64,000 bases of DNA from Leptobrachium leishanense (GCA_009667805.1 CM019066.1:332140077-332204076); one strand, 5' to 3'. Shown: positions 41,906-53,360, numbered from the stretch's first letter. The notes: a model not told the origin generated them from the sequence alone. Translations and numbers: made by a program.

Positions 41906-43221
41906 TTACATGGTCCAAAGGGTCTATGTGTGGTAACAAAATCAAATGGCACGCTGACCACAGTCACTTCTCTCAAATATCTAGGTATGTGGTTAGACCC
42001 AAATCTATCCTTTGGCCCCCACATCGAAAAACTCTCATCTAAAATTTACCCAAAACTAGGTGCCCTGTACAGAAACAAATCCAGCCTGAACCCCACGGTA
42101 AGAAAGCAAATTGTACAACAAATGCTTATGCCAGCTATTGAATATGGAGATGTAGTGTATGCAGCAGCCCTGCAAACACACCTTCAGAAACTTACCACAT
42201 TGTATAACTCATTCTGCCGCTTTGCATTACAATGTAACTACATGACCCACCACTGTGACATGTTAAAAGAGCTAAACTGGCCGTCGCTGGAGTCTAAACG
42301 CACCCTTCACCTTTCCAACCTGGTGTTTAAAAGCTTTTCTGGGAAGCTGCCACCCTACCTGAATAGACTGCTTCCTCCAGCAGTTCCTTCATCCTATAAC
42401 CTCCGATCCAGGACCAGTACCTTACTTGCAATACCACAATACAAAAAGAAAGTGGCTCGATCCTCATTTTCCTACAGAGCACCGCAGTTATGGATTAACC
42501 TCCCAGACACCGTCAAATCTTCCCCCAGTCTAAGGCTAGGGTCAGACGAACGCATTTTTCGCGTCGTCCGTGAAAAAGTGCGGTCGAACGAATGGACGTA
42601 TTTTTCACGGAATACGCGATAGCGGTCATACGATGCGCATTTTCGTCCGTGATTTTGTACGGATCATCAATAAAACCCTTTTTGCGTCTGGGCGTTATGT
42701 TGGCCGGACGTGTGCAGCGTCTGACGTCTCCCAATCACGCAAACACGCCGCTATGCGGCCGCAGCGCACTCTGTACGTCAGTAGTAGCGGTTTGACGTTC
42801 TCGAAAAAATGCGTTCGTTTGCCACTTGCGTTGCATGGACGAAGTTTCGTGCGGCCGTTCGTCGTATGTTCCCCGGCATTGGACGTCATTTGCTGCTAGC
42901 ACGGCCGTGATTTCGTGCGGCTAAACGCACGTTAAAACTGCGTTCGTCTGACCTTAGCCTAAAGTCCCTTAAGAGCTCCCTATTTACATACCTCAATACA
43001 GAATGCACCTGTAAACATGTAACATAGTGACTATATTTCCTACATATTTATTTTCTGTTAATCTGTATATGTGTTTTTTTTTTTTAATATCTTGCATTTT
43101 ATTAATTTGTATTACTGTAACAACTGTAACATTTAAATGTTGTTGAACCCAGGACGTACTTGAAAATAAGAGAAATCTCAATGTACCCTTTCCTGGTAAA
43201 ATCCGTTATAAATAAATAAAT
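41906..43221 (+). mobile_element. LINE ORF2 C-terminal region and 3' end (family J), split by a MITE
   Basis: The open frame at 41930-42533 encodes the region after the YxDD motif of a non-LTR reverse transcriptase: SLKYLGMWLDPNLSF near residue 14, KLGALYRNKSSLNP near 46, MPAIEYGDVVYAA near 68, RAPQLWINLPD near 184. It resembles the CR1/L2/Rex1 group. Coding continues after the MITE at 42963 (KSLKSS...) and stops at about 43026. The 3' end reads TACTTGAAAATAAGAGAAAT to TTATAAATAAATAAA. A second copy without the MITE lies at 53361-53848. The 5' part is missing. Confidence 0.82.
42534..42959. mobile_element. PIF/Harbinger-type MITE (family C), 426 bp, inside the LINE
   Basis: Ends GGCTAGGGTCAGACG and CGTCTGACCTTAGCC. 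Flanked by TAA (42531-42533 and 42960-42962); removing the element and one TAA restores the LINE sequence found intact at 53361-53848. Strikingly CpG-rich. Open frames over 100 codons inside are chance in CpG-rich text. No transposase. Confidence 0.92.
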
Positions 43222-44035
43222 CACACACATCAGTCTATTTGTTTTGGGATCAGCAACAAGTTGGAAAAATTAAGATATAACAGATACGCTGTATACCAGG
43301 GGTATAGAACAACTGCTAACTAATCAAATTAATGATTTTATCACTTAACACAGCCGATAGCAAGAGTTCTGTTAAGTGTTTATTTATTTGGCTGAAAACA
43401 GAAAATTGAACAAATTGAAGTGTTGAGGCTGATTTTGAATGTTGCAACTGAGCGGCTTAGCTTATTGGACAGACGAGGCAATCAGGAATGACTTGCTGCC
43501 AAGATGAGTTCCTTGGGAAATTTTAAGAGTATTTGAAGTCAATAGCATTGTGAGCTGGATCAACGCCCGGGTTTAACGTCAAACAAATTCAGTATGATAA
43601 TAAATAAATATTCCACGCTGCCTAATGAAATATTTCTTGAGATTGGCAGACCTATTGTTTCTCTAATGATTTAAAGTTATTGTACCCAAGAATTAATCTG
43701 ATTAGAGAAACAGATGTCATGGTGGTATTTAAAGAGAGCTCTTCCAAAGAGGGCGATGTGCACATATTGGTGAAATGTCTGTAATGAGTAGTTACAGCTG
43801 TGTCTGTTAAACATTTTTACCATACTATACAATTTAGTGGATATTTCTGTTTGGGACCTAGCACAAAAGGCTTTTTTCTGGAATTTTCGTTGCATTTAAG
43901 TAATAATGTATTATGTAATATAGACATACAAAAAAAGCAGGAAACAAAAACCCTTGGCGACTGTGGCTGTGGAACATTCTCGCCCTCCAGATCAAAGTAA
44001 ATCAAGTAATGCGCAAGACTGGGGGATGGAAGCTC
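43222..44035. other. No gene; complex single-copy sequence 43330-43800
   Basis: Between 43330 and 43800 the text is non-repetitive, moderately GC-rich for this region and rich in homeodomain-like words (TAATGATTTAAAG, GAATTAATCTGATTAG). It could be conserved non-coding DNA. Confidence 0.3.
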
Positions 44036-44145
44036 TTAACCACCTCACTATCAAGTTGTTTTCAATATAACCATTGCCAGAACCCATTAGATTTATGGAA
44101 AACATTGTTCCGTTGCAGAAAGGGTAAAAATTGATGTACCCTTCA
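44036..44145. mobile_element. End fragment of a TTAA-type repeat
   Basis: TTAACCACCTCACTATCAAG ... TTATGGAAAAC, complement orientation of 41313-41388. Confidence 0.5.
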
Positions 44146-44172
44146 TAAAACACTTTTTTTTAGAGACAGTAA

Positions 44173-44359
44173 CAGAGTTATTCAAAGAGAGGGGAAAACC
44201 AGGAGAATCGGTAGGAGAAGAGATCAATCTAGACCAAATGGCCAATTTGGAAAGTGAGATAATGCGAGAATATTTCTGGTTTCTGGTTTGGCTATTTTGA
44301 CCTAGAATTTTCACTTCTCCAGTCATTCTCCTGGTTTTCACCTTTACTGAATAGACCTG
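44173..44359. mobile_element. Family B foldback MITE, diverged
   Basis: Starts CAGAGTTATTCAAAGAGAGG, contains TTTGGCTATTTTGACC, ends CTGAATAGACCTG. Confidence 0.7.
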
Positions 44360-44379
44360 CTTGTGTATTTGCAGGCAGA

Positions 44380-44642
44380 AGGTTCCCTCTGCTCCTCTTT
44401 CTGTAGAAGAAAAACTGATCGTCAAGCTGGTCAAACAGCTTCAGCACCTTGGATGACATGTCCAAAGTGCTGAAAATTTAGGGACACATTCTGGAAACCA
44501 TTTCCAAATGAATTGAATTTGTAGTAAGCCGAATCCCTTTGTATTGCTCCAGAATGTAAACAGATTGCGTTTACATGATATTGGACTCTTCTGCAGGAGC
44601 TTTTGGAGTTTGAGTATACTCGACCGTGGTAGTGAAGGGGTT
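44380..44642. mobile_element. Family G repeat ending in GGGGTTAA
   Basis: Homologous to 51233-51538: shared TTTAGGGACACATT, ATGCAAATGAAT-like phrase, TGCTCCAGAAT, GAGTATACT, and the terminal GTAGTGAAGGGGTTAA. Possibly piggyBac-like because of the terminal TTAA. Confidence 0.6.
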
Positions 44643-45180
44643 AATGCTAGGTCTATGCATCAAGTAGACCTGCTGGTTGGTTATTCTCATCCTATTGAAC
44701 CCAAATGGAACCAAACACAATTTATAACTGAACAGTGATAGCTGTACATTCCACCATAGAAGGTTTTTACTATTGGTAGAAAACATTTATGATGTTGTTC
44801 ACTAGAATTTAAAATAAAAAATAAAAACACAATATATACATAATTTTATGTTGGCATTCAAAGCAATATATTAAAAAAAAATATTCCAAGCAACCTTGGG
44901 TTTGTTGGCGAAAAATATTACCAGCTCTTACAGAACAATTTCCTGTTTCCTGCACTTTGGAATGCTGGGAGCTCTCTGCAAATACTAGATTTTGATTGGG
45001 TGTATAATTTTATTTTATGTTCTGATTTTACCATCTTAGCTTTGTGCTTTGGAATAGTGTGCATTATAAGCTTTTTATAGTTTAAAAATGTAGCTCACAA
45101 TTTATCTGAATTTAAATAGTGGAAGGAACTCTTTCTTATTCACATTATGCAACCCAACATTATCTGATCCATGTCATTTT
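44643..45180. other. No feature recognised
   Basis: AT-rich spacer. Confidence 0.4.
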
Positions 45181-45316
45181 TGTTTGAGAAAGTATTTTAC
45201 CAGGAAGGATACATTGAGATTTCTCTCGTTTTCATGTATGTCCTGGGAGGCAAGTATGTACCGTTAGGGGTCTTGCCCAAGGACACTTACTGGAGAGGTG
45301 CTCTTGCCGGGATTTT
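45181..45316 (-). mobile_element. tRNA-derived SINE, 5'-truncated
   Basis: On the minus strand it reads GAGCACCTCTCCAGTAAGTG, CCTTGGGCAAGACCCC and then the LINE-type tail (GAGAGAAATCTCAATGTATC, CCTGGTAAAATACTTTCTC). Same unit as 53085-53293 but lacking the tRNA-like head. Confidence 0.75.
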
Positions 45317-45647
45317 AGTAATGTTGAAATACTTAAAGGGTTCTTTTAGCTGAATGCTGTAAGATATATAGCATGGCAATTGTTATCATGTCAACAAAAA
45401 CTAATATGACGGCTTCGTGATTACGTAACATCAAGGGGAGTCTGCTTAAACACACTCTTAGGTATATTTTCTGACAAACAAACCCTGTGGACTGCTTCAT
45501 TGGTAAATCATTTTCAAAATAATTAAAACATTTTCAATTAATTTGTAAAATAAGCACAATATATTTCAAAGCAGGGAGTTTAGAGCTAACCCCCAAGAAA
45601 AAGGACTAATGGGATTAATGAAGTGAATTTAAAGAAACTGAATTTAT
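45317..45647. other. No feature recognised
   Basis: AT-rich spacer. Confidence 0.4.
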
Positions 45648-45650
45648 CTA

Positions 45651-45831
45651 CAGGGTTATTCAGAGAGCGGTGAAAAGCAGGAGAATGACTGGAGAATGAA
45701 AACTTCTAGGACAAAATAGCCAAACCAGAAAAATTCTCCCATTTATCTCACTTTCCAATCGGCTATTTTGACCTAGAATTTTTCATTCTCCAGTCATTCT
45801 CCTGCTTTTCACCGCTCTCTGAATAACCCTG
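45651..45831. mobile_element. Family B foldback MITE, complete (181 bp)
   Basis: CAGGGTTATTCAGAGAGCGG ... CCGCTCTCTGAATAACCCTG. Flanks are CTA and TAT; they share TA but not a full 3-bp duplication. Nearly fully self-complementary. Confidence 0.82.
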
Positions 45832-47512
45832 TATGTGTTCACTAAGAACACAATATATATTATTTAATCAATGGCCGATTTTTCAGTGACTCGCTGGTTC
45901 TGTACAATTTTATAAAAAAATAACCGGTTTTAAACTTTGGCTTTTGTTAATATTTTATATATGGTGGCATATTTATTATGTTTGATTTAAGTGAATGTAA
46001 AAAAAAATATATATATATTTTGTCTTTGATTAAAACCTGCAAATCTGTTTCCTTAATTTTAGCTTTATACTCATCCTAATTTTAGAAAATCTTTATTTTT
46101 TATATATTGTTATTTTAGAAATGTCTGGACTTCCTTAAATATAAAACAGAACATTATGGTTACTAAGAAGCAAAACAGTTGAAAAATCCTGTTCAGAAAA
46201 ATGTACGCGTGTCTGTATGTATCAATATAAATTATCCCGCTGGCATATTGTGCATGCATCACATTTTAGCAGATATATTAAAATTACATTAAAAAAATAG
46301 GAATATAAATTGTAATTTTTTTCATCTTTTATTTTCAAGATAAATGCATAAAGTACTGTTACATATATTAAAACTCATATAAACAATAGTCACTCAATGA
46401 GGATACTGCGGGAGGTGGATATTTAACTCATACCTGGATTCTGTGCTATAAATTGCACATTATTTATTCCATTATTTTAAAAGGAATCCTTGTTTAACCT
46501 AGAGTCGTTAAATGAATTAAACATTTTGCAAATGTTGTGGTACTGCCTGTACTGTCAGTAAAAATCTCAGATGAAATACTGTAATCATTCAATGTAGTTT
46601 GAGTTTTCTGTTATTGTAAAAGCAACCAAGTAACACATCAATATTATTTTTTCTCATATATTATGGTAGATGTTCATATTATTGTCCAGCATTATCAGGG
46701 TTAATACAGATAACCAAACCAATTGGCAATGAATGATAATTATCATGATTACCATAAGGAAGGTCCTAAACTGTCCGGTTTCTCTGGCAACAGGAGCAAT
46801 TGACATCATTTTCCTGATTGTTTCCCGTAATTCCAACTAATTAATGCCCAGAAACATAAAGTAATATTTCTTATTCTCATAAATTTTAGCAGATTATGTA
46901 ATATGACTCCTACCTCACCTTGTAAATGAAACTGTTTTAATACTGAATTCATTCTACAAAAAAATATGTACGCTTATATTAAATAATTATGTAATCGGCA
47001 CATGTATTCATTAAAAGATCCCCCCCCCCATAAAAAGTCATAATTTCATAGTTATTAGCAATTTTCTGCTGCAGTATGTAGGAGACGATGTGTTAAAAAT
47101 ATCAGAAAAAGAATGGGATTCAGGAGAAGAGTCAGGGGTCCTGTCCCAAAAAAGTAAGTGTGGGAACTCACCAACATATCTGGCCCTAATTAAGTGTTGT
47201 CAACTGGCATTTAATCCACCACTCAACACTTAAATTTTAAATTAATTATATACATATACTGTGATTTGATTATTTTCATAATAATTATAAATATATATAT
47301 TTAGGACTAGATTTGATTGAACTAGAATAAAAGCATTAGAGTGACAGCCTGGGCAGAAAGGGAACTACGTTCCCTCTGTAAAAATAGAAAAGGAACTGCA
47401 TTTCCATTGCCACTAGCTTGTGGACAAGCGGCTAGAATCACTAAAGAACTGGGGAGCTGGTGCCCAGGAAAGGGTGGCAGAGTCCCTAAATCTTTCATAA
47501 CATTTTAGGGGT
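45832..47512. other. No gene; AT-rich, conserved-looking patch 46640-46850
   Basis: Mostly AT-rich with a TATATATATA tract at 46006-46017 and a C-run at 47019-47028. At 46640-46850 the text is complex and contains AATGATAATTATCATGATTACC, GGCAACAGGAGCAATTGACA and AACTAATTAATGCCC, which looks like a regulatory cluster of homeodomain-type words. This is a guess from composition only. Confidence 0.3.
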
Positions 47513-47810
47513 TATTCAAACCTCCACATTTGCCACCGAACCCTGTTCAGTGCAATTTGTCTATTCACTAAGCTGTCAATTTGCCAAACACAGGTGATTT
47601 GACAGCGAAATATGGTGCATTTCGCTGCAATTTGGCGGCACATAAATTGTCCCATCGAAGACTATCATTTCTTCTATTCACAGAATGCTGAATTGCACCG
47701 AAAATACAGCAAAAATGCCCCGATTTTCAATGTTTCAATTCGACAGGCTGAAACAGACAGATCCAATAGGTTTCAATGTAAAAAAAGTAATATATATATT
47801 TTTAGGGACC
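47513..47810. mobile_element. Family A MITE, diverged half
   Basis: Starts GGGGTTATTCAAACC and has the GTCTATTCACTAAG, AATTGCACCGAAAATAC and GATCCAATAGGTTTCAATGT landmarks of the left half of family A. The right half is missing after about 47810. Confidence 0.6.
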
Positions 47811-49157
47811 AATAATGTACAGGGTAAATCCTGGGGAAAAATCCCATTAAGGACCAAGGGTGTACCCTGTTCGTCATGGTCCTTTAACCCGCCTCCCTCC
47901 CGATACTCACCTCTCTGGCTGGGGTCGCGTGGCAGTCTGACTTCCTTGAAATCAGACCTCCGTTTTTAAAGACCCTGGCCGATGCACTGATGTCATCGCT
48001 GGGTGCGATGACGTCAGTTTCAGGTGCCCCCCGGCACTGCCGGGAGAGAGCCAGAAAGGGAAGGGAGCGTCCTTTGGCCGGGAGTTGAAAAAAAAAAAAA
48101 AGAGGCACCACTGGAAAGGTCACAGTCTTCCCTTTCCAGCAATGCCTATCTTTAACCCCTTAGGTGCTGGATCATGATTGGGTGCCAATCGGTGCCAGAT
48201 GGCGGTCCTCTCCCAAGTTGGCTGACATCTTGGATGTCAGCCAAGCCTCCGGGGCCTTCCACACCCACTGACGTTGTCGCCATATGCGCGATGATGGCAG
48301 TGGGGCAGTTAACCCTCTAGCTGTCAAGTAAAGATAGAGGGGTCCTTTGGGCTAGAGGGTCATGTCTGGTAGCAATGGAAATGCCAGAGAATGGGAAAGG
48401 GGAGGGGGGCTCCCAAACGGCTCCACATAGGTAAAAAAGATTGGTACCAGTGGAGAGGGCAGAGTGCCTTTTTCAGCAGTGCCTCTATTTAACCCGTTAG
48501 GTGCCAAATTGCAATTCAAATCCGGAAGTGGCTCAGATCTTGGATGTCAGCCAAGCCTCTGGTTCACCCCCCACCCACTGACTTTGTCGCCATATGTGCC
48601 ATGATGTCAGTGGCCCAGTTAACCCCCTAGCTGCCAAGTGGAGATAGGAGAATCATTTGGATCCACGTATCTCCTGATTCGTGGCAGCTAAATGGTCCTG
48701 TTTGTTATCATTGGAAAGGCCTGATCATGCCTTTCCAATAATACCAAACACGACTAGGTTTGGTGTAAGAGTATTTTAAAAATAAATAAATAATAATAAT
48801 AAATAAAAAAGTGGGTTTTTCTTTTTTTAAAAAAATTGTCTGGGGTTATAATAAAATAGTACTTTGATTGGCGTTTAAACATGATGAGCATAAAACGGTC
48901 AAAATGAGCTCAGCGGTGAAGTGGCTCAGCAGTGAAGAGGTTAAAAAACAAAAACGTGTAAAAGTTGAGTATTTCTAATCTCAGGACAAAATGTCAAAAC
49001 TATTTAGGTCTTTTTTGTCGATTTTGGGAATTAAATTTCGAAAAAGTGTGTTTTTTCCATTTTTCATCATATTTTTTTATAGGAAATTGTAAGATATGAT
49101 GGAAACAATGGTATCTTTAGAAAGTCCATTTAATGGCGGGAAAAACGGTATACATTA

Positions 49158-50198
49158 TGGGCCTTATTACAATGTTGGTGTTAACTTAACCAGAGCTGTT
49201 GTAAACTGAAAACCTCCATAGGCTATAATGGCTCTGGGAAGTTTACGACAGCTCTTGTTACGTTAACACCAACTATCAGGGTTATTCAAAGTGATCCGAA
49301 TTGCTTGAGAAAGGTAACCGAACGCTGAAAATCAGCGTTCGGTTACCTTTCTTGGCCATTCGCCTATCCAGAGAGCAGGCAATTCGCCAAATCCTGGCGA
49401 ATTGCCTGCACATTCGTTGCCTGTTCGGTGCCTGTTCGAGGGCAGTGAAATCCCCATAAAAAAGCACTGCTTCGGCTATTCAGAGAACACAAACCAGCAG
49501 TGAAAGGTTCCCGAAATGCCCTGCCATTCGGTGGTTTAATTCGGCAAATTTATTCAGGAGAATCCCATAGGCTTCAATGTTAAAAAATATTCCCGTTTTA
49601 ATTCAATATCTAATAAATCGTTCATTATAAAATTATGCAGTAAAGAGTCTCTTTATTTATAGATTTTTTAGGATATTTAAGCATTTTTCTGATTTTTATT
49701 TTTTAAAAAGTCCAATGTTTTTTTTTATTTTTATGTTTACCTATTTTTTCTGTAACAGCCCCCTTTATTATCATTCCCTGGATCTCATATGTAAATTTCA
49801 GACATTTTCGCTCAGTAGTTTCTTTGCAAACAGTGTTTCACTTTTCAATCATTCATACAAACGGTTTTCCTAATTTATTCACTGCCTCGTCTGCGGTCTC
49901 AGCTGCTTCGGCTGTGTGTGATTGGCTCCTGTTTGGGTTTTTCTGTGGTTTTCAGCGGGTTAATCCAGATGTTTTTGGGGGGTTTTCGGCGTGCATTCGC
50001 TGGGTTTTGCGGTGAGTTTTCGTCGGGTTTGCAGTAGCTTTTCCCTGCAATTCGGGGACCCTGTGGTGCTTGCTGAATACACCGCAGGGTCACCGAAATG
50101 GGATCGGCAAAAGGAACCGAATTGAAGAGAACGAAAAGTCACCGAACGTGCGGTGACTTTTCGAATCTCTTTGAATAACCCTGTATGTTATATGGCCC
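49158..50198. mobile_element. Family D foldback element split by a family A MITE
   Basis: Left part 49158-49276 begins GGGCCTTATTACAATG; right part 50187-50198 ends TATGGCCC. Flanked by TAT on both sides (49155-49157 and 50199-50201). The host H element without it is seen at about 54310. Confidence 0.75.
49277..50183 (+). mobile_element. Family A MITE, complete (907 bp)
   Basis: CAGGGTTATTCAAAGTG to CTCTTTGAATAACCCTG, flanked by TAT (49274-49276 and 50184-50186). The target lies within the family D palindrome, so the empty site can be read by joining the flanks. Non-coding. Confidence 0.9.
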
Positions 50199-50326
50199 TA
50201 TGTGTAGGTTGCATAAACGAGTAAGAGGAAAATCTGACCTAAACACAAACAGTGCAGAGATGTAAAAACAGCAGTGGGCACTTTCAGACTGACAATCATA
50301 AAACCGCCCAGTCACTAAGGGGTTAA

Positions 50327-51232
50327 GGGTGGAGCACCTCTAACACAATGCTTCTGCATTGTTGTTGCATCAGTATCAGTATTACTACAGGCCTGTAAAG
50401 TAACTTGAAGCTAGCTCTCCTGATAATCGTGTACATGACCCTTGGCTTCCCTCCTGGACTGTGTTTACGGATTACTTCCTTCTGATACCGCACCTTGAGA
50501 CCCTCATCTTATTTTAGTGTTACCAAAATCCCTGCCTTTGTCCTCAAGACCCACCGTGATTCCTTGTTACTCCCCATTCCTTCAGCCTACCCTCCGTGCC
50601 TCCCAGTGTTCCTGTGCCATTATGATATCTGAACTCTGCTAAAGGACTTTGACCACCCTTCTGCCAGCAGCCTGCCTCGACCCTTGCTATGGACCGTGAC
50701 TACTCTAATTGGATTGCCCATTTTTGGAAACCTTGCCTTGTTCACCCCGTTACCCATATTGTACCAGGACGTCTGTCCACTGTGTCTCCTGGTCCTCGGC
50801 TCCCCTCTTGTCCTGTCTATCTGGTCTCAGTTAGTCTCCTTTTGTCTTTTAGTGTCTCTGTCTCCTGATTTCTGTTAATAGTCAGCCCTCTTCCTGTCCT
50901 GCCCTCTTTGTCTTTATTTTGGTGTTCTGTGTATCTTCTGTCCAGTCCAGTTCCTGTCCACCGGCACCTATCTGTTCTTCCACCCGTTTTCCTGTCCTGT
51001 CTGCTTGGTGTATTTTGCCTTGTGTATTTTGTACATCTGATTAGCCCCATTTTTGTCTCACCCAGCCACCTCCTATACGTCCCTATTATTCAGTGTTCCT
51101 TGTTCAGTAAACCTTTTAGTTACACCCCTGTATATCTGCCTCACTAAACTTTATCACTGCATACTGGGCTCAAATCAACAACCCCACACACTGAATCATG
51201 GCAATATGTTCGCTGTAGGTAAGCCCTATTTG
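50327..51232. other. Pyrimidine-rich stretch, possible solo LTR remnant
   Basis: From 50420 to 51140 the plus strand is strongly C/T-biased (phrases such as CTGCCTCGACCCTTGCTATGG and TCCTGTCCTGCCC). This resembles the LTRs of amphibian gypsy-type elements, but I see no TG...CA ends, duplication or coding sequence. The 77-106-codon frames are chance. Confidence 0.3.
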
Positions 51233-51538
51233 ACAGGCAGAGGCAGCTCCCTCTGTTGGCCAAAGAGCACTGCTGTGTGTACATTACAGCTCGGGCTTCA
51301 TGTTTCCATGACCTGTAAGCTTATCAAACCATTTCAACACATCAGAGCTCTTGTCCAATGAGTTGAAACTTTAGGGACACATTTTGAAGCCCATATGCAA
51401 ATGAATATAGTATGCAATATACAAAATTCCATTGCAGTGCTCCAGAATCAGACCAGATCAAGGATACTCAATCTCGGTGCACCACCAAGTGCTTTTGATG
51501 ATCGAGTATACTTGATAATGATGATCGTGACAGGGTTA
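51233..51538. mobile_element. Family G repeat
   Basis: Homologue of 44380-44642 (shared TTTAGGGACACATT at 51370, CAAATGAATA, GTGCTCCAGAATC, GAGTATACTTG), ending GACAGGGTTAAT. Confidence 0.6.
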
Positions 51539-51539
51539 A

Positions 51540-52339
51540 TAAGTTGAGCAGGAGCAAGAAACATTGGAATGAGTTGGTATTGTCATGTTCCTAATACATT
51601 AGAGTTTGCCATAGAAAGTACAGGAAGGACACAAAGCACTTATTACAGTAACGTGTTGGAAACGCTGAGCTGCAACAGAGTTTTGCATCTCGTCTGGAAT
51701 AGTCCCTGCGCCAACCTTCCTGCAGTTTTACACTTTCCACGGTGCATTAATTACAAGACACTGGTCATCCTGTATGCAAGAGCAACAGCTCCAGTATTTT
51801 ATGGTTTTGCAAACTCTATGTTAATTGAAAGTACCAGAGAGAAAAGTGTCATTAAATCGAATCAACATTCTTATTCTGTGATAGAGTGATACAATAAATA
51901 CTCAAATGCCCCATAATACTCTTTATGTTGGTATTCATGGAAAAGGGTCCGATCTATGATCAGACCTTTGCTTTTCCCTATATTCACATACGCTGTATTG
52001 GGTGAATATGGCTTCAGAAAGGTAATTGACCAAAGACCTTCCACGATCCTGAACACCATGGAATAGCAAATATAATGTTATTATGCTGGATGTTCAATTA
52101 ATCATGAAGGATCTGTGTTATTGTCCCCCTGTAAATTCATGGCTCAGAGCTCCTCAAATGATCTAACCCACAAGATTACCAATTGCTCTTTAGCCCTTAA
52201 GTTATAGACAATAAAGTCCTCATTCTCTAGCTAACCTTTAACAATAACAGCATAATCATCCGGTCTATCATTTTGTGCATGATAAAATATTAATCTTTAA
52301 ATTATAGCAATTTTAATATTTTAATAAGGAAACTAAGTG
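51540..52339. other. No gene; complex sequence 51560-51860
   Basis: The 106-codon plus frame at 51569 has no recognised motif. The text is non-repetitive with words such as GCATTAATTACAAG. It could be conserved non-coding DNA, not tested. Confidence 0.3.
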
Positions 52340-52374
52340 AAATTATATCTATATATATATATATATATATATAT
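52340..52374. repeat. (TA)n microsatellite
   Basis: Uninterrupted alternation of T and A apart from one CTATA at the start. Confidence 0.9.
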
Positions 52375-53084
52375 AGCAAAATCCTGCAAAGAACAAAATA
52401 TGCAATTTCAAGTTATAGAAGTACACTTGAACTCCATCTTACAGGGTGCCCTTGGTTAACTAATGATAAATGCAGATAGTGGAACAGAAGACTTGACCTC
52501 ATTCTCACAGCGTCGGAAAGAATCTCAATATTTTACTTCTACCAGATTCTAGCTGCACAACTGCCCCTGTTACCATGGCAGCTAAGGGCCTTATGGCATT
52601 CTCTAAATGTAGCCCTCACATTATGACCACCCTGGAGAATGATATTGCCAACAATTTATAGCATTAAACAGCTGGTAATTATATGTCGGAGCATATGTTG
52701 ATGAGAAGGCCAAATGCACACTCCAAGGGAAGATTTAGCGGGGAAGTTGGTGGCAGTTTCTTCAATCCTGTACGCTAACAGAGCCGTGCATTGTTCTTTT
52801 CATGGAAAATTCCACTTCTGAGGATTTTTTTTTAAATGTTTCAATAAAGAGTTTCAAAATGTGAAGTGCTCCTACATATAAAACACTTGCTTTGGAAAAC
52901 TAAGGTATTTAAATGCAAGTTCTAATGTTAAGCACGATGGCAACAAAACTTAAAAGCAGCCGCACATTATGGCTCCTGGGTTAAAAGGACTGAGCCCCAT
53001 TATTTAACTTTGCATATTTTGTGCAGGAAACAGGGGTATATTTATGTTGGGTGCTGCCCTCTAGGCACTCAAAATTCTTCTGGT
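52375..53084. other. No gene; complex sequence 52540-52800
   Basis: Non-repetitive, mixed text with AATTATATG and TTTATAGCATTAAAC words. No frame of note. Confidence 0.3.
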
Positions 53085-53293
53085 CTACTCCGGCTGGGTG
53101 GAGTAGAGGTAACATCACTGCTCTGCATGGAGAGAGCCTGTGGAGTCATGGGTTCGATCCCGACGAGCACCTCTCCAGTAAGTGTCCTTGGGCAAGACAC
53201 CCAACGGTACATACTCGCCACCCAGGACATACTTGAAAACGAGCGAAATCTCAAATGTATCCTTCCTGGTAAAATACTTTCTCAAAAAAAAAA
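53085..53293 (+). mobile_element. tRNA-derived SINE with a LINE-type 3' tail
   Basis: The head resembles a tRNA: a box-A-like GGGTGGAGTAGAGG near 53095 and a clear box B, GGTTCGATCCC, at 53151-53161, the internal RNA polymerase III promoter. The middle contains CACCTCTCCAGTAAGTGTCC and TTGGGCAAGACACCC. The tail (CCAGGACATACTTGAAAACG to CCTTCCTGGTAAAATACTTT) is the same as the 3' end of the family J LINE (43150-43220, 53780-53848), and an A run follows. Sharing of a LINE tail lets a SINE use the LINE reverse transcriptase. Confidence 0.82.
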
Positions 53294-53360
53294 ATCATAT
53301 AAATAAGAACATTTACATGAATATGAAATAAAAACTGTAACAGAGCTCCTGTACCCCTCT

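Larger units (their letters stand above)
47840..50322 (-). mobile_element. piggyBac-like repeat (family H), minus orientation, host of two insertions
   Basis: The right end GTCACTAAGGGG is followed by TTAA (50323-50326), i.e. TTAA + CCCCTTAGTGAC in element orientation, as at 54185 and 62074. Body sequence at 48940-49157 and 50199-50322 matches 54189-54560 in reverse. Near 48152 and 48491 the phrase AACCC(C/G)TTAGGTGC starts two copies of a ~339-bp tandem duplication. The left boundary near 47840-47888 is uncertain. D and A elements sit inside at 49158-50198. Confidence 0.72.

Noticed and set aside
42570..42899. 109-codon frame following the LINE frame
   Set aside because: Lies inside a CpG-rich Harbinger-type MITE; the other copies of the MITE do not keep the frame.
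50420..51140. A solo LTR
   Set aside because: Composition is suggestive, but no TG...CA ends, target duplication or second copy can be seen; listed only as a possible remnant.
53085..53161. A tRNA gene
   Set aside because: The box-B match is good, but a cloverleaf is not convincing and the unit continues into a LINE-type tail, so it is a SINE head.
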